Below, piece after piece: positions 9,043 through 18,004 of a stretch of DNA of 64,000 nt; within the stretch, counting starts at the first letter, position 1; every line of letters begins with the position of its first letter. Source of the stretch: an uncultured Flavobacteriales bacterium. GTDB lineage: Bacteria; Bacteroidota; Bacteroidia; Flavobacteriales; Crocinitomicaceae. Under the pieces are notes generated by a model. That model saw only the letters and a program-made list of their open reading frames with translations. It ran no database searches and was not told the DNA's origin. The stretch covers positions 98,953-162,952 of the forward strand of contig CAMLFH010000009.1 of assembly GCA_946479285.1 (NCBI GenBank), given 5' to 3'. The position numbers and the translations under genes are program-made.

Positions 9043-9981
9043 TCACTTAAACAAATCTACCATCACTTCACCTTTCCCTGTATAAAAGGGAAAATGAAGT
9101 AATTCAGCAATGGTAGCAGAGATATCCAACTGATCGTATGATGTACTTAATTCCACATTAGTTTTAAAATCAGGCGATAAAGCAAACAATTCGATGTGTC
9201 TGCAGCCTTCACAATTATCTCCGTGACCAGTATATCCTTCCGCAACACCATCCAGGTGTCGTCCATGATCATTGGTAACTATCAATGTGGTTTTGTTTTT
9301 ATAAACGGGTGAATTCTGAATAAAGTTCCAAATATTCCCAATATAGCGATCTGTATTTTGGATCGCGTGTATATATCCCGCAGAATCCGACTGATGCCCG
9401 TAATAATCCGGATCCTTGAATGCAATCAACATCATCTTAGGCTGATAAAGCGTCAAATTATCCAAAGCCAGTTGCATCGTTATGGAATCTTCCCTGTACC
9501 CACCGGTTCCATTGCCATTAACCCCGCAATTAAAGTAAGGCCGGTATTGATCGTGGTATTCCGGGTAAAGACAATTGGACAAGGCATGCAGCTTATCTTT
9601 CGATCCTATGATCGCACATTTGTTATAAGCTTCCTGTGTGTATTTCATCCAACACTGGAAAATAGAAGGATAATCCGGCAGCTGCAATCCATCATTGGTA
9701 ATTGCCTGATAATTGCCGGTGCAAATCCCTGTGTGCCCGGGAAGCGTGCGTGTTTCGCCACTATTTCGAAAACTGGTCAGCAGAACCCCATATTCCGACA
9801 AACTATCCCTGACAGGAATATTGATTCGCAAAGGATCTCCCCAGGTTTCGGAATAACGCGGACCGTCAATCACAACAACGATAACATATTGCGTCTCGTA
9901 TTCTCTAAACGGTGCTGCCTTGTCGTGCGTGCAAGCCAGCAGCATCAGTAGTAAAAAGCTTATAAAAACACTGCGAAACAT
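9043..9981 (-). CDS. Lipoprotein of the alkaline phosphatase/phosphodiesterase superfamily
   Basis: 312 aa. Lipobox LLAC puts the lipidated cysteine at residue 17. The first metal ligand is D39 in VVVIDGPRYSETWG; RTLPGHTGICTG supplies the probable Thr nucleophile region; DPDYYGHQSD and TNDHGRH supply the later Asp/His metal ligands. This fits type I phosphodiesterase/nucleotide pyrophosphatase or sulfatase-like enzymes (PF01663/alkaline phosphatase superfamily), probably in the periplasm or facing outward. The substrate cannot be told. It converges on the LytTR regulator with an 18-bp gap and is probably monocistronic. Confidence 0.8.
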   Translation of the reverse strand: MFRSVFISFLLLMLLACTHDKAAPFREYETQYVIVVVIDGPRYSETWGDPLRINIPVRDSLSEYGVLLTSFRNSGETRTLPGHTGICTGNYQAITNDGLQLPDYPSIFQCWMKYTQEAYNKCAIIGSKDKLHALSNCLYPEYHDQYRPYFNCGVNGNGTGGYREDSITMQLALDNLTLYQPKMMLIAFKDPDYYGHQSDSAGYIHAIQNTDRYIGNIWNFIQNSPVYKNKTTLIVTNDHGRHLDGVAEGYTGHGDNCEGCRHIELFALSPDFKTNVELSTSYDQLDISATIAELLHFPFYTGKGEVMVDLFK

Positions 9982-10061
9982 GTGGTAATGTACAAAAAAT
10001 TCGGTTCAAATTCGTGCCCTATGATTTCTTTCAGTCCGGATTCCGCACCAAACAGATTCAA

Positions 10062-10096
10062 ACAAAAAAATCCTCCCGGCTATGGCCAGGAGGATT
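10062..10096 (-). terminator. Rho-independent terminator of the ftsA-ftsZ-yqeY transcript
   Basis: On the minus strand AATCCTCC pairs with GGAGGATT with an inner GGC/GCC extension (arms 10069-10076 and 10089-10096), followed by seven T. It lies about 50 bp after the yqeY stop. Confidence 0.8.
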
Positions 10097-10144
10097 CTCC
10101 AACAATAAAAACAGAGTCTAAGGAAAAACTCTCGTTTATAACTC

Positions 10145-10597
10145 TTATAAATTAGACAAAGCTTCTTTTACGAGTTCTGAAACACGTTTGCCGTCAGCTT
10201 TTCCAGCCAACTGACCATTTACCGGTCCCATCACTTTCCCCATATCCTGAGGTCCGCTCGCTCCTACTTCAGCAATCTTAGCCGTAATAATTGCACGCAC
10301 TTCATCTTCCGACATCATTTTTGGCAAATAATCTTCCAATACTTTCGCCTGGAATAGTTCTTCTTCCGCCAAGTCGTTTCTTCCCTGCTCTACATAGATC
10401 TGGTATGTTTCCATACGCTGTTTATGAAGCTTGATAACGATTTTATTAGCTGCTTCTTCGCTCAATTCACCACCGGCACCCGATGTTGCTTCAAGCAGTA
10501 ATTTACTTTTAATGTCGCGCAAAACTGCAAGGCGTTCTTTTTCCTTTGCCAGCATGGCGTTTTTAATATCCTGGTTTATTTTTTCTGTAAAGTTCAT
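10145..10597 (-). CDS. yqeY: GatB/YqeY domain protein
   Basis: 150 aa, the usual length of stand-alone YqeY proteins. Recognisable segments are INQDIKNAMLAKEKERLAVL near the N-terminus and a C-terminal part with GPQDMGKVMG and GKADGKRVSELVKEAL. The family shares the tail domain of the GatB subunit of the amidotransferase that makes Gln-tRNA/Asn-tRNA, but the function of the free-standing form is not settled. It follows ftsZ by 47 bp, is probably co-transcribed, and is the last gene before a strong terminator. Confidence 0.9.
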   Translation of the reverse strand: MNFTEKINQDIKNAMLAKEKERLAVLRDIKSKLLLEATSGAGGELSEEAANKIVIKLHKQRMETYQIYVEQGRNDLAEEELFQAKVLEDYLPKMMSEDEVRAIITAKIAEVGASGPQDMGKVMGPVNGQLAGKADGKRVSELVKEALSNL

Positions 10598-10644
10598 CGT
10601 TTTGATTTTAAGATCGGGACCTGCATCCTCATCCTAATGTCTAA

Positions 10645-12183
10645 TTAATCTACGTTATCGTGTAAGAAGGAGTTGTTTGTTTTGATCCCGTCATCTGAAA
10701 GACCGAAACGGCTCACGTTGGATTCTTCGCTTTTAACGACCTGGTCCAAATGAATGTTTCTTCTAACAAATGCAGGCTCATCTTCTAATTCTTTCAACCC
10801 TTCCGCCTTCTTTAATTTATTGTTGTAGTTCTTGATGCGGTCCATACGCTCCATATTGCGGCGCTGCAATTCTTCTGCGCTCACTGGTGCTTTTTGAACT
10901 ACGTTCTCCAATTCAACTTTTGCCTGCGCTTCGTCTTCCAGGAAAAAACGCTTCGTTTCTTCTTTGACTTCCACAGAAGGAGTTGACATTGGAGTAACCA
11001 TTGGCTGTGCTTCTGATTTCACTTCCCAATCGAACTCAATAGTTCCTGAATTGGTTGATTTCACTTCTTCTGTCTTTGGCTCCGATTTCAAAAACGGTTC
11101 TTCTTCTTTCTTTTCAGGAATAACCTGGTGAGTTGGAGAAGTCAGAGGAGTTTTGATCTCATTTTTCGGTTCGTCTTCCAAAACAGAAACTGTTTTTTCC
11201 GGCGCTTTTTCAAAACCCGTGAACGGCGTAGAATTAAATCCTGTTGCCACTAAAGTAACGCTCAATTTATTTCCAAGAGTAGGATCGTAACCATGCCCCC
11301 AGATAACGTCTGCAGATGATCCTGCTTCGTCCTGAATGTAGTCTGTGATTTCACCGATCTCATCCATAGTTACTTCGATATCACCGTAAGTAATATTCAA
11401 CAAGATGTATTTCGCTCCTTCAATATTATTATCATTCAACAACGGAGAAGTCAATGCTTCCTGAACTGCGTTGATTGCACGGCCTTCACCTTCAGAAACA
11501 GCAGATCCCATGATCGCAACTCCGGAATCACGCATTACCGTGTTCACATCGTTGAAATCCACGTTGATTGCACCGGTTGTTGTAATCACATCCGCAATTC
11601 CTTTTGCAGCCGTTGCCAATACATTATCGGCCATAGCAAATGCCTGAGCCAATGACATATTTCCACCAACTTCCCGTAAACGCTCGTTATTGATCACCAA
11701 TAAAGTATCCACGCACTGGCGCATTACATCCAATCCTTCTTCTGCCTGCTGTCTTCTGCGACGACCCTCAAAAGCGAAAGGAACCGTTACGATACCAACA
11801 GTTAGGATATTTAATTCTTTAGCAACCTGTGCAATTACAGGAGCAGCACCTGTTCCTGTTCCACCACCCATTCCTGCAGTTACGAAAACCATTTTAGTTT
11901 GGTTTGAAAGCAAGGCGCGAATATCCTCAATGTTCTCCACTGCTGCATTTCGTCCAATCTCAGGAATTGCACCAGCACCACGTCCTTCCGTAAGGCTTGG
12001 GCCTAACTGAATTTTGTAAGGCACCGGAGAAATATCCAAAGCCTGACGGTCTGTATTACAAACGATGAAATCAACACCTTTGATTTCCTGGTCGAACATG
12101 TGGTTTACAGCATTACTTCCACCACCACCAACGCCAATCACCTTGATAATTGAAGTTGTTCCTTTTGGCAAATCGAATTCCAT
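10645..12183 (-). CDS. ftsZ: Cell division protein FtsZ
   Basis: 512 aa tubulin-like GTPase that forms the Z ring. The GTP-binding signature GGGTGTG is at residues 106-112 and the T7 catalytic loop is NVDFNDVNTVM. The GTPase core (about 1-320) is highly typical. The remaining about 190 residues are a Lys/Glu/Thr/Pro-rich linker and a C-terminal region with DEPAFVRRNIHLDQ, which makes the protein longer than E. coli FtsZ (about 383 aa), as is common in Bacteroidota. It follows ftsA by 79 bp and is read with it. Confidence 0.99.
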   Translation of the reverse strand: MEFDLPKGTTSIIKVIGVGGGGSNAVNHMFDQEIKGVDFIVCNTDRQALDISPVPYKIQLGPSLTEGRGAGAIPEIGRNAAVENIEDIRALLSNQTKMVFVTAGMGGGTGTGAAPVIAQVAKELNILTVGIVTVPFAFEGRRRRQQAEEGLDVMRQCVDTLLVINNERLREVGGNMSLAQAFAMADNVLATAAKGIADVITTTGAINVDFNDVNTVMRDSGVAIMGSAVSEGEGRAINAVQEALTSPLLNDNNIEGAKYILLNITYGDIEVTMDEIGEITDYIQDEAGSSADVIWGHGYDPTLGNKLSVTLVATGFNSTPFTGFEKAPEKTVSVLEDEPKNEIKTPLTSPTHQVIPEKKEEEPFLKSEPKTEEVKSTNSGTIEFDWEVKSEAQPMVTPMSTPSVEVKEETKRFFLEDEAQAKVELENVVQKAPVSAEELQRRNMERMDRIKNYNNKLKKAEGLKELEDEPAFVRRNIHLDQVVKSEESNVSRFGLSDDGIKTNNSFLHDNVD

Positions 12184-12262
12184 ATGCTTTTATTTATTGT
12201 TGTTGTTATTGTTGTCTTTTTTCCAAACCATCACTGAAAAATCAATTCCGGCTAATTTACTA

Positions 12263-13552
12263 TTACTCCTCTTCCGCGAAGAAATTTTTACTCTTTGTTA
12301 ACAAAGTATCAAAGAAACTTCCTCTTGTTTTAGTGGAATGCGTTTTTACCTGACCCGTTACAGATTCTACTATTGCTTTCTGCGGAGTTTCATTCTCAAA
12401 TCCTTTCATCACCAATCCGATTCCGGTAGCATACATCGGAGATGTAATTGCTTCGATTGTATTGGTAGATGCCAAATGCTCTGTTGGCAAACCGATTCTC
12501 GTAGTCATTCCGGTCATGTATTCAAACAACTGTGTAACGTGTTTCAATTGAGATCCACCGCCTGTTACCACAATTCCTGCAATCATTTTCTTTTCGTATC
12601 CGGAATTCACGATCTCGTAATGAACATGTTCGATGATCTCTTCCATACGTGCCTGAACGATACTGGCCAAATTACGAAGCGTAATCTCTTTCGGATCTCT
12701 TCCACGCAACCCCGGAATGCAAACTACTTCTGTTTCCAAACTTTCGGAAGCCAGTGCAGAACCGAATTTCACTTTCAATGCTTCCGCATGGCGGCGAAGG
12801 ATCGTACAGCCTTCTTTAATATCGTCCGTAATGACATTTCCACCGAAAGGAATCACAGCAGTATGGCGAATCACTCCTTCGTGGAAAATTGCCACGTCCG
12901 TAGTTCCACCACCAATATCGACCAAAACAACTCCGGCTTCTTTTTCTTCATCATTTAAAACAGCATCTGCAGAAGCAATTGGTTCCAGGATGATATCTTT
13001 CACCTGAAGTCCGGCTTTGTCCACACACACTTTAATATTCTTAGCAGCATTGATCTGACCTGTAATGATGTGGAAATTTGCTTCTAAGCGAACTCCCATC
13101 ATCCCGATCGGGTCGATAATTCCCTGTTCGTTATCAACGATATATTCCTGCGGCAATACGTGAATGATCTCCTCTCCCGGAGGCATTACCAATTTGTACA
13201 TATCGTCGATCAATGCGTTGATATCTTTCTGAGAAATCTCTGTATCCGGATTGTTTCGGGTATAAATACCACGGTGCTGCAAACTTTTGATATGCTGACC
13301 TGCAATCCCTACATTCACCACACGGATGATCAAATCTGCATCCACGCGGTTTTGAGCTTCTTCTACTGCGGATTTAATGGATTGAACGGTTTTCTCGATA
13401 TTGGATACGATTCCCCGGGAAACACCCAAAGATTCTCCTTTACCCATGGAAATAATTTCAATTTTCCCGTGCTCATTCTTCGTACCAACCAAGCATGCAA
13501 TCTTAGTTGTTCCAATATCCAATCCAACTACAATCTTTTTTCCCGCTGACAT
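12263..13552 (-). CDS. ftsA: Cell division protein FtsA
   Basis: 429 aa actin-like ATPase that ties FtsZ filaments to the membrane. It begins VVGLDIGTTKIACLVG (phosphate-1 motif), has VDIGGGTTDVAIF (phosphate-2) and GIVVTGGGSQLKHV (adenosine motif), and a C-terminal segment (SFFDTLLTKSKNFF) that fits the membrane-targeting amphipathic helix. The ATG at 13552 is preceded by the strong Shine-Dalgarno-like AAGGAGAG, unusual in this window. In contrast to the standard order, ftsQ is not directly upstream: a regulator pair on the other strand intervenes. Confidence 0.98.
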   Translation of the reverse strand: MSAGKKIVVGLDIGTTKIACLVGTKNEHGKIEIISMGKGESLGVSRGIVSNIEKTVQSIKSAVEEAQNRVDADLIIRVVNVGIAGQHIKSLQHRGIYTRNNPDTEISQKDINALIDDMYKLVMPPGEEIIHVLPQEYIVDNEQGIIDPIGMMGVRLEANFHIITGQINAAKNIKVCVDKAGLQVKDIILEPIASADAVLNDEEKEAGVVLVDIGGGTTDVAIFHEGVIRHTAVIPFGGNVITDDIKEGCTILRRHAEALKVKFGSALASESLETEVVCIPGLRGRDPKEITLRNLASIVQARMEEIIEHVHYEIVNSGYEKKMIAGIVVTGGGSQLKHVTQLFEYMTGMTTRIGLPTEHLASTNTIEAITSPMYATGIGLVMKGFENETPQKAIVESVTGQVKTHSTKTRGSFFDTLLTKSKNFFAEEE

Positions 13553-13935
13553 AAACTCTCCTTATTTTTTCAACCCTGCTCCAATCCACATGCGGACGGA
13601 ACTAAATTTTGACCGTTCTTACAATACCTAATAGAATTTCATCCAATTAATCAGTGCTTTTATCGGCAGAAAACCATCACATATCGATGTTTTGCTTCTT
13701 ACCCATAATACGGTATATACAAACTTAAATTTTATTTTGCCGTGTTTCCCGTGAATTTAGAATACTTATTAAACAAGTATTGTTAATAAAGATGGGCTGA
13801 TTTTCGCGTTAAAACCGAGCTGCAAAGCAGTAAAACCAGGTAGTTCAACTACATCCTTAATTATCAGCATGTTCACATTTTAGAAATAAAAAATTAATTT
13901 TATCTTTAAAGAATGGCCAACAAACCCCAGTTACC
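13553..13935. other. 383-bp divergent intergenic region ftsA / TPR kinase
   Basis: No protein gene seen. It must hold the ftsA promoter (minus) and the kinase promoter (plus); AT-rich runs occur at 13715-13790 and 13875-13910. Two small hairpins stand next to each other, CTGC-AAA-GCAG and GTAGT-TCA-ACTAC, at about 13815-13855. I could not assign a confident TAnnTTTG in either direction. Confidence 0.5.
13559..13566 (-). promoter_or_regulatory. Strong ribosome binding site of ftsA
   Basis: Minus-strand AAGGAGAG six bases ahead of the ATG of ftsA. Most genes here lack an SD, so this stands out and confirms the start. Confidence 0.6.
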
Positions 13936-15903
13936 ATGTCGAAACGAAACTTAATCAGCCTGGTATTTTTATTCATCAGTCTACAGCTGAGTGCTCAGAA
14001 AACAGATGCACAAAGATTGGAAGATTTGAAAATAAGAATCAAACAGGCAACTTACTACGATAGCTCAACGGTTTTCTCACTTGGAAAACAATGCATTCAG
14101 CTTGCTAAAAAACTGAAGCGGGAAAATGAAATCGGCTATGTTTATCAGTATTATGGCAGCTTCAATTACTATGCAAACAATTTAAACGAAGCAAAAAAAT
14201 ACTATGCAAAAAGTATTACCGTAGGAGAAAGAACGAAGGATCTCAAATTGATCAATTCCACAAAAATAAGGCTTAATTTCCTCATTCTTGACCAGGACGT
14301 TTTACAAGCTGAGGACGGTTTCAAAAAACTGCTGGCTGACGCCAAAAAAGGCAACTACATTGAGAATCAACTGGAAATACACAACGGTTTTGGAATCATG
14401 TATGAAGCCCGGCTGATGTATGATAAAGCTACCGAAAGTTATTTAACAGGACTTCGGATCTCTGAAAAACACAACAAGAAATTTGCTACCGGATATTTGC
14501 TGAACAACCTGGCTTTGCTCAAGTTGAAAGCCAGGAAATACGAAGAAGCAAAAAAAGATCTCGAACGGGCCCTGATCCTTTCAACAGAGACCAACGAACC
14601 CCGTTTGCGCCTGAACGTATTGAATAACCTGGGATTGGTAACACACGAAATCAAAGATTTCAAAGGCTCCATTGTCCATTACAAGCAAACGGTTTCAGAA
14701 GCTAAAAAAGTGGGATTTCCTGCCGGAATTCTTGCTGCTTACATCAATTTATCTTCTTCTTACCTGGACAATAAACAACTCGTAGAAGCTTCCAAAAGCA
14801 GTGATTCGGCACTTGCAATTATTCAAACGTATCGCGATCCCCTCTTCCTGATCAATGCATACATTATGCGTGGAATGGTTTCAACCGAACAAACCGATTT
14901 TCAGACCGCCAAGCGCTGTATTGATTCTGTACAGCTTTTCCTAAAATCTTACAATGATCCCAATTTCAGAAGGGATTTGATTGCTCTTCAGTCAAAACTG
15001 GCTTCTAAACAAGGAGACTACAAACTAGCTTATGAACTGGAACAGGAATTCAGGAGTCTTTCCGACAGTATCCGAGAGTTCTCAAACGAAAACGAACAAA
15101 CGCGGTTACAAACCATTTATGGAAAAGAACGGCTTGAAAATGAACTCACCGATTCCAGGCAGCGAAACAAAATTCTGCGGACCAGGGGTGAATTAAAATC
15201 AGCAAATTTCCGGTTTATTTTCCTGGTCATTCTATCGTTATTTTTACTCGTTTTGGCGGCAATCTATATTTACAATGTCCGGAAATCACGGAAAATAAAA
15301 TCCGTTTTTTCGCAAAAATTAATTGAACAAATTGATAAAGAGCGTTCCCGGATCTCGAAAGATTTACACGATGACATTGGACAAAGTTTGGCTGTAGTTA
15401 AGTCGAAACTGAATTTGTTTACAACCGGAAAAATAACTCAGCTGGAAGGTGTAGATGCAGAGATCGGTGATATCCTGGAACAAACCCGGGTTCTCAGCCA
15501 TCAGCTTCATCCGACTGCTTTGGAGAAAATCGGGCTGGAACGCGCACTGAATTCTATTATTGAAAAAACACAGGCTGCCACGGACATGTTGTGCAATTTC
15601 GATTTTGAACTGGAAGGAAAAGACGTAGACCTGGAAACCAGCTCACAAATCTACCGTATCATCCAGGAATGTATTTCAAACACCATCAAGCATGCCCATG
15701 CAAGTGCTTTGAAAGTGAGCGTAGAGCGAAAAAATGAAGAATTGATTGTTCAATACCGGGACAATGGAATTGGGATTTCAGATTCACAAAACAAATTGGG
15801 ATTGGGACTTTTAACGATCCAGGAAAGAACTGCAATTATTGGCGGACGATTGGAGCTGAAAACAGGCACTAACAAAGGGATTTCTCTCACAATAACTATT
15901 TAG
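13936..15903 (+). CDS. TPR-containing sensor histidine kinase (NarL/DesK-like HisKA_3 class)
   Basis: 655 aa. Signal peptide (residues 1-20, ending LQLSAQ), periplasmic TPR repeats over about 40-380 (for example YVYQYYGSFNYYANNLNEAK, LNNLALLKLKARKYEEAKKD), a short coiled coil, one membrane span at about 426-446, then a HisKA_3 domain with ISKDLHDDIGQSLA and phosphoacceptor His478. It ends with HATPase motifs (IIQECISNTIKHAHA, YRDNGIGIS, GLGLLTIQER). Probably senses an envelope state. The pair with the next gene sits between ftsQ and ftsA on the opposite strand, interrupting the dcw cluster, which makes a link to division or wall stress tempting but unproven. Confidence 0.93.
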   Translation: MSKRNLISLVFLFISLQLSAQKTDAQRLEDLKIRIKQATYYDSSTVFSLGKQCIQLAKKLKRENEIGYVYQYYGSFNYYANNLNEAKKYYAKSITVGERTKDLKLINSTKIRLNFLILDQDVLQAEDGFKKLLADAKKGNYIENQLEIHNGFGIMYEARLMYDKATESYLTGLRISEKHNKKFATGYLLNNLALLKLKARKYEEAKKDLERALILSTETNEPRLRLNVLNNLGLVTHEIKDFKGSIVHYKQTVSEAKKVGFPAGILAAYINLSSSYLDNKQLVEASKSSDSALAIIQTYRDPLFLINAYIMRGMVSTEQTDFQTAKRCIDSVQLFLKSYNDPNFRRDLIALQSKLASKQGDYKLAYELEQEFRSLSDSIREFSNENEQTRLQTIYGKERLENELTDSRQRNKILRTRGELKSANFRFIFLVILSLFLLVLAAIYIYNVRKSRKIKSVFSQKLIEQIDKERSRISKDLHDDIGQSLAVVKSKLNLFTTGKITQLEGVDAEIGDILEQTRVLSHQLHPTALEKIGLERALNSIIEKTQAATDMLCNFDFELEGKDVDLETSSQIYRIIQECISNTIKHAHASALKVSVERKNEELIVQYRDNGIGISDSQNKLGLGLLTIQERTAIIGGRLELKTGTNKGISLTITI

Positions 15904-16563
15904 ATGAAAGTAATTCTAGCAGACGATCATCCAATCTTCAGAAGCGGTTTAAAATTCCTTCTGGAATCTTCGTTTGACCATGTGGAAATCCAAGCCTATG
16001 AGAACGGTTCACAGGTACTGGAAAATATTCCTGCGTTCAATCCGGATATTGTATTGCTGGATATAGATATGCCTGTATTGAACGGACTGGAAACCTGCTC
16101 TGCCATTCAGCAGCAATTCCCCGATCTGGCCGTCATTATTCTTTCCATCCATAAAACTCCCGATGTTATCAAGCTTGCCTTCTACAACGGAGCACGCGGT
16201 TACCTGATCAAAGACAATACTTCGGAAGAGATCGTAGCATGTATCAATTGGGTGCGGGATGGAAAAACATACCTGCCGCTTGTACTGAGAACTCAACACG
16301 ACAAACAGGAAGCAGATCCGAGAATGGAATTGATCACCGATGAAATTAATTCATTGACTCCCACGGAATTAAAAGTCCTGAAACTGGTGAGTAAAAAATA
16401 CTCCAGTAAGGAAATCGCCAACATGCTTTTTGTTTCTCCAAAATCGGTAGAGAACTACCGCTCCAGAATTTGTAAAAAACTGAATCTTGATGCACGGAAC
16501 AACAGTTTGATCTTGTGGTGTATGGAAAATAAATTCTTATTGGATTCGGATCAGCTGAAGTAA
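15904..16563 (+). CDS. LuxR/NarL-family response regulator
   Basis: 219 aa. Receiver domain with D7-D8, phosphoacceptor D53 in IVLLDIDMP and YLIKDNTS carrying the conserved Lys. A C-terminal GerE/LuxR helix-turn-helix has LTPTELKVLKLVSKKYSSKE and MLFVSPKSVENYRSRICKKL. It starts immediately after the kinase stop and is its cognate regulator. Targets are not visible from the sequence. Confidence 0.95.
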   Translation: MKVILADDHPIFRSGLKFLLESSFDHVEIQAYENGSQVLENIPAFNPDIVLLDIDMPVLNGLETCSAIQQQFPDLAVIILSIHKTPDVIKLAFYNGARGYLIKDNTSEEIVACINWVRDGKTYLPLVLRTQHDKQEADPRMELITDEINSLTPTELKVLKLVSKKYSSKEIANMLFVSPKSVENYRSRICKKLNLDARNNSLILWCMENKFLLDSDQLK

Positions 16564-16574
16564 GTTAAAAGGTT

Positions 16575-16645
16575 ACTTCGACTTCGCTCAGCCACCTTTT
16601 ATGACATTAAATTATTAAATGAAGAACACTGAGCGAAGTCGAAGT
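16575..16645. repeat. 17-bp perfect inverted repeat (ACTTCGACTTCGCTCAG) with 37-bp spacer
   Basis: Left arm 16575-16591 and right arm 16629-16645 are exact reverse complements. It lies 12 bp after the LuxR regulator stop, has no T-run and so is not a standard terminator. A degenerate relative (CACTTCGACTCCGATCAGTG) occurs at about 36365. Looks like a dispersed extragenic palindromic repeat. Confidence 0.75.
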
Positions 16646-17099
16646 GTGAACACCTCATAAAACAACAAAGAGATCCTATTTTCATAAAATCTCCTAGCTG
16701 CAGGGCATAGTTGTGTGCTTATGCTTTGAGTAGTAGTAAATAAAGTAGTAGTAGTGGTCTTAAATCTTTTTCGAAACCGAATTGTAATTGTGAAGGAGTG
16801 CTCTAATGCAACAGCTCCCACTGGAAATATCAGTCGTCGTGCAACGTGAATATAACCAGTAGGAGCGTCTATTGTTGCTGCAACAATTCAAATTGGTATC
16901 TCTCCATTTTCACCTCCCTAATACAAGAAGTGTCCACTACCAAGTTGAATTATTTGCTGATGTTTAACGTAATATATTGTTGTGCCACAGAACTAAAATA
17001 CACAACAGTAGAAAAAAGTAGTAGTAGATTATTACGTTTCATCTATGCTCTTGAATAATTACTTTCAGTTTATAGAGCAAATCTATACCACAAAACTTG

Positions 17100-17123
17100 T
17101 AAAGTAAAGAGGGCTGCCCCCTC
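17100..17123 (-). terminator. Possible weak terminator after ftsQ
   Basis: Minus strand GAGGG-GGCAG-CCCTC followed by TTTACTTT, about 75 bp downstream of the ftsQ stop. Short stem and a broken T-run make this tentative. If real, the upstream dcw transcript ends at ftsQ. Confidence 0.35.
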
Positions 17124-17196
17124 AAAAGATAGTTACTAAACTTTAGTAGTTGGAATTTTCAACATTACAGGAAAGATGCTGTTAAAAAACAAACTT

Positions 17197-18003
17197 TTAG
17201 AGAGTGTCGCGCAGGTAAGTGCATACCACCTGGTTGCGGTATTTTAGGTTGATGGTCTTGTATTTGTTCCATCCAACATAGGGTAAACCATGGTTATAGA
17301 AAACAACCAGTTTTTTCAACTTTTCGCTAATATCACGTTCTGTTGGAGCCGGACCTAAAACAATTCGCTGAGAACCTACTCTTGGAATCAGGATAAAATC
17401 ACCCCATTTATCGCGGTGAACCTGGCTGATTTGTGCACTTAAAAACGAATTTTCATGAATCACTTTTGCAATATGGAAGATCTCATCCAGGCTTCGTTCG
17501 TTTTTGAGCTTCGAATCGGCTTCGATATCACTTACCAGTAAAGTATCAGATTTATCTTTGATATTTCCTGTAAAAACCAGAATACGAGGTGTAAAGTTGG
17601 GAGTTGGATTCATGGTTGCACCTTTCGAATCGATGTAAAAGCTTTCACCAAATTGATTGAATATACGTGCATAGGCCTGTCGTACTTTTAACTTTATCCC
17701 CCAAGTTCCGCCTAATTGCTTGAAAACATTCACTTCCTCTACTTCGTGCATTTTCCGGATATTCTCTTCAATTGCTTTCGTATCAAGGTTCTTCATCAAT
17801 TGATTCGGATAAAACAGATTTTGTCGTTTTAAGCGAGTAAGCAATTCATCTTCTGTTATAAAAGCATTTTCATCCACTACTGAAATAGAAACATTGGGAT
17901 CATGAACGATTTCGGCATCCTGACTTTTACGCGCCAGGACCAGCACCGTAATGATGGCAGCAGCAAATAACGCCCAAGCAACTATTTTTAGTTTCCCTTT
18001 CAA
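17197..18003 (-). CDS. ftsQ: Cell division protein FtsQ (DivIB-like)
   Basis: 268 aa. Short basic cytoplasmic start, one membrane span at about residues 7-25 (IVAWALFAAAIITVLVLA), then a POTRA-like region (about 40-105, with VDENAFITEDELLTRLKRQ and VEEVNVFKQLGGTWGIKLKVRQAYARIF) and a beta domain ending HGLPYVGWNKYKTINLKYRNQVVC. Acts in the FtsQ-FtsL-FtsI divisome subcomplex. Sequence conservation is low, as usual for FtsQ, but position after murC supports the call. Starts 1 bp after the murC stop. Confidence 0.88.
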   Translation of the reverse strand: MKGKLKIVAWALFAAAIITVLVLARKSQDAEIVHDPNVSISVVDENAFITEDELLTRLKRQNLFYPNQLMKNLDTKAIEENIRKMHEVEEVNVFKQLGGTWGIKLKVRQAYARIFNQFGESFYIDSKGATMNPTPNFTPRILVFTGNIKDKSDTLLVSDIEADSKLKNERSLDEIFHIAKVIHENSFLSAQISQVHRDKWGDFILIPRVGSQRIVLGPAPTERDISEKLKKLVVFYNHGLPYVGWNKYKTINLKYRNQVVCTYLRDTL

Positions 18004-18004
18004 T

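Larger units (their letters stand above)
16564..17196. other. 633-bp region without a recognised gene
   Basis: Holds the inverted repeat above, runs of GTAGTAG (about 16728-16757 and 17015-17025) and a hairpin at 17109-17123. Short open frames here (for example 16846-17058) have no recognisable protein character. Confidence 0.5.

Noticed and set aside
13815..13860. Two adjacent small hairpins as a riboswitch before the TPR kinase
   Set aside because: Stems are only four to five bp, and no known aptamer consensus is visible.
16846..17058. 70-codon frame with CCCNNSN
   Set aside because: Unlikely composition, no start signal, lies in GTA-rich intergenic DNA.
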